Positions 61,420 through 64,000 of a DNA stretch of 64,000 nucleotides are shown piece after piece (within the stretch, counting starts at the first letter, position 1; every line of letters begins with the position of its first letter). The stretch spans positions 25,619,788 through 25,683,787 of the forward strand of contig NC_088302.1 of the NCBI RefSeq assembly GCF_032854445.1, in the 5' to 3' direction. The DNA comes from Liolophura sinensis (lineage: Eukaryota > Mollusca > Polyplacophora > Chitonida > Chitonidae). The translations under genes and the position numbers were made by a program. The notes beneath the pieces are model-generated. The model saw only the letters and a program-made list of their open reading frames with translations. It made no database searches and was not told where the DNA came from.

Positions 61420-62490
61420 ACATTAGCAGTGACATTTTGCAAGAAGTTAAAATTTACAAATTAGATAATAACTGATGTATTATCAGTTATATGAGAGAGG
61501 ACCAATGCTGACAATTTGTCTTATCTACTCTATAGCCGCTTTGCACAGGTTGATTATTTGTTAGAGATTACATAAAGCTTAAATATATATACTTATGCTC
61601 TCTGTGATTATTGTGTATAACGCCACATTGAAAGGTTTAGCACTTATGCGATAGTAGTAATTTTATGAGGGTGAAGAGGGTTTTTATGAGGGAAAAACCG
61701 CTACCCTTTGACAGTGTACTAGCGAACTTTGCAACGTGTGTCGTAGGCCTACATGTTGGTGAAAAATCCGTGGTATACAAAGAACACAAATCTTGACAAA
61801 AGGCATCCGACGTGTTTTCTTAACAAAGAGCAACAAGAGCGGGCAAATCAGGATACAGCAATATACGTCTGTGGAGTAAGAAACGATGCGGGGCGCAGGA
61901 AACGTGTAGCGTGTTAGGAATAAGTTAATACTAATTCTCCTTTGACTAAATCCACATTGGCAAGGAGCATGATAAGGATCTTTGGATCCAGACGAAATAG
62001 TATCAGTATTAACTTAAACGAACTCAAATTATAGTATATACCATGATAGATCCCATTTGGCTAGATATGATCGTGTTAAGTTTCTGCCACATCATGCAGA
62101 GTGTGGTCATTAGAGATTTCCGCTACCCAAACTCTGCTGAATTATTCTCAGCTTTTCCTTCAAAGCTGACATCTGATAAGTTGGCGGTACTTGTGAAGAT
62201 GTGCTGAGGATTTGACGCTAAGGCTACCGACGTTTCGGGCGATTGATCATACCTCACGGAAGTCAGACAGGCCAGGGTCGTCTGCAGTTTGATTGATGGT
62301 ATGATCGATTGAATGTATAATTACTTACATCAGCGTTGGGAATATGACTACTATAGTTTCTGGCCAAACCTGTCTGGTCTGTTCCACGTGCATGACAACT
62401 TTGACTATGACTAATAACATCAGGGTAAAACTACTGTCGGCATGATCGGAAGAGTCAAATACACTGATGTCGCTGAGCACTAGAACCCTG

Positions 62491-62570
62491 TGACGTGGCA
62501 CTATGACACTATGGCGTGGCACTATGACACTGTCGTGTGGCACTATGGGGATGTGGCGTGGCCCTATACC
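62491..62570 (+). repeat. Short tandem repeat, about 21 bp
   Basis: GTGGCACTATGACACT-type units repeat about 3.5 times, the last one diverged (GTGGCCCTATA). Confidence 0.75.
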
Positions 62571-63619
62571 CTAGCAGCAGAGACCCCGTTTGTGGAAGAT
62601 GATTTGTTTAACGGGACGCTTATCGGTGTTACATCTCATTGTCAAACACTGCCCCTGGGTACACCTTTATTTATAATTAATATAACTGTGAAAAGCTTCA
62701 AACACATTGCGCTACTTAAGTGAGAATGCATTAAGACCTAATTGGGCTCAGCGAGTTCAGCTCGGAGCACCTGGCGTAGTTCACGTGGTCATGTCTCCTC
62801 TATGATCACGGACACAGACTAATTGCCACGGCGGTCACATTATCTCTACATGTAATGACAAGCGGAAAACCAAAGTTCAAAATCACGCATGTTTAGGATA
62901 ACATTGAACAAACTTCCTAATTATTCACTGAACGGCTACACACCTCATCGCCATACCTGCTGAATGCTTAACCATCACGTTAAGCAATCTTATAAATCAG
63001 TGTTTTACCTAATGCACGGCTAGTAGCATGCAATTCGAATTTCTTTGTATACCGTTACATGGCTATATGGATAACACGCATTCACTAAGAATGACTGAAC
63101 GAGTGATTATAGTTTAACGCCGCATTACGTATTCACAAAGGAGTTAAGTTGATGTACACGCATTTGATGTTTGTCAATTGTCAGAGGTCACCAGTTTTTC
63201 GAGGTATTGTGATGTTATCTGTATACTGGTTAAGGTCACGCATAAATGCATGAAGCACGAATGCCAATATTGGAGTCTTTGGTATGTCATTGTCAAGGCT
63301 ATACCGTAGCAGTTGATCCACCGTTTATCACTCACTCGCTCTTTTCTACTTCGGAACATTCAAATGCTGCTTCATGGCTGGAGAGGATTGCTGGGTCAAT
63401 GGATGAAGACGTCCTTCGTCACACGGTCTTGACCAATCCGGTTCCTTGTGGCTTCAATGTTTCTTCCGGACTCTGGTTTCATTCATCCACTAACCTGAAC
63501 CCGGTGTAAAACACCTATCATATACAGAAATATACATATCTAAAGAAATCAATAATTCCGACATAAAGCAAATTTTTACAATAAGCTATTCAGATGTAAT
63601 GGCTATTTCAGTCAAAGAT

Positions 63620-63775
63620 TCCATGAATGAAGAGATTGATGGATGAATGAATGCATGTATGAAGAAATAAATGTATCAATGATTCAATTAATGAATGAAT
63701 AAATGAATGAACGAAACGATCAATCAATCCTTCAATCCATAAATCAAATTAAATCTCTCATTCACTCAATCCATT
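63620..63775 (+). repeat. Degenerate (GAAT/ATGA)n simple repeat
   Basis: Runs of GATGGATGAATGAATG and AATGAATGAATAAATGAATG, then ATCAATCAATC, typical of a decayed tetranucleotide tract. Confidence 0.75.
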
Positions 63776-64000
63776 CAGTGAAATTAGTGATTCAAAATAA
63801 CCATGTAGGTTAACAGTCTCTGACACTAGATCAGTATTGCCGCTTTCAATTTAAACGTAATCGGCATAATGGAAGAAATTCCACTGACACTTAGTGGGAA
63901 TTGCTTCATTATGCAGGCCGTTTCTTCACCTCACAACTGTCACTTTATGTCGACAGTAAATTTTGAACACGTTGTCCCAGAAATAAAGTTCAGCATTTTA

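Larger units (their letters stand above)
61432..64000. other. Right end, no gene recognised
   Basis: Contains a short 21-bp tandem repeat at 62491-62570 (GTGGCACTATGACACT core, about 3.5 copies) and an ATGA/GAAT-rich simple tract at 63620-63775. Confidence 0.55.

Overview
The window is animal nuclear DNA, most likely from a lophotrochozoan, probably a mollusc. The evidence is GT-AG introns in two recognisable animal genes, tRNA-derived SINEs with (AATAAATA)-type tails, minisatellites in introns, and low gene density. The species call is an inference. There is no bacterial, phage or viral gene content and no CRISPR array.

Left end (1-9129, + strand): the 3' two thirds of an ARNT/tango gene (bHLH-PAS class I partner protein). 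Ten exons were joined by reading frame. They cover the last part of PAS-A, PAS-B/PAC and the Q-rich C-terminal region, ending in TGA at 9127-9129. The bHLH part lies left of the window. Two introns carry minisatellites right next to 5' splice sites. One is a 20-bp array full of TGCATG in intron 4. The other is a 39-bp array in intron 6 that copies the end of exon 6 together with its splice donor.

Middle (9130-28387): intergenic, about 19 kb between two convergent genes. It holds SINE copies, a roughly 1-kb minisatellite of 48-bp units, a G-quadruplex-like run and old dispersed repeats. No gene was recognised there.

Right part (28388-57353, - strand): a complete ten-exon gene for a secreted carbonic anhydrase-related protein of the CA10/CA11 type. 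The spliced CDS is 975 nt and encodes 324 aa. It keeps one of the three zinc histidines (I132, H134, Q157), so it should be acatalytic. It has a hydrophobic signal segment and the two cysteines typical of extracellular alpha-CA folds. Every exon junction agrees in phase. Its introns hold a 58/116-bp minisatellite, a degenerate 40-bp array and several SINEs, one of which sits in the 403-bp intron 6.

Right end (57354-64000): the 5' flank of the CARP gene, with one young SINE flanked by a perfect 12-bp target duplication and no recognised gene. The two genes are not known to work together: ARNT is a nuclear transcription factor, and CARP 10/11 proteins are secreted or synaptic ligands.
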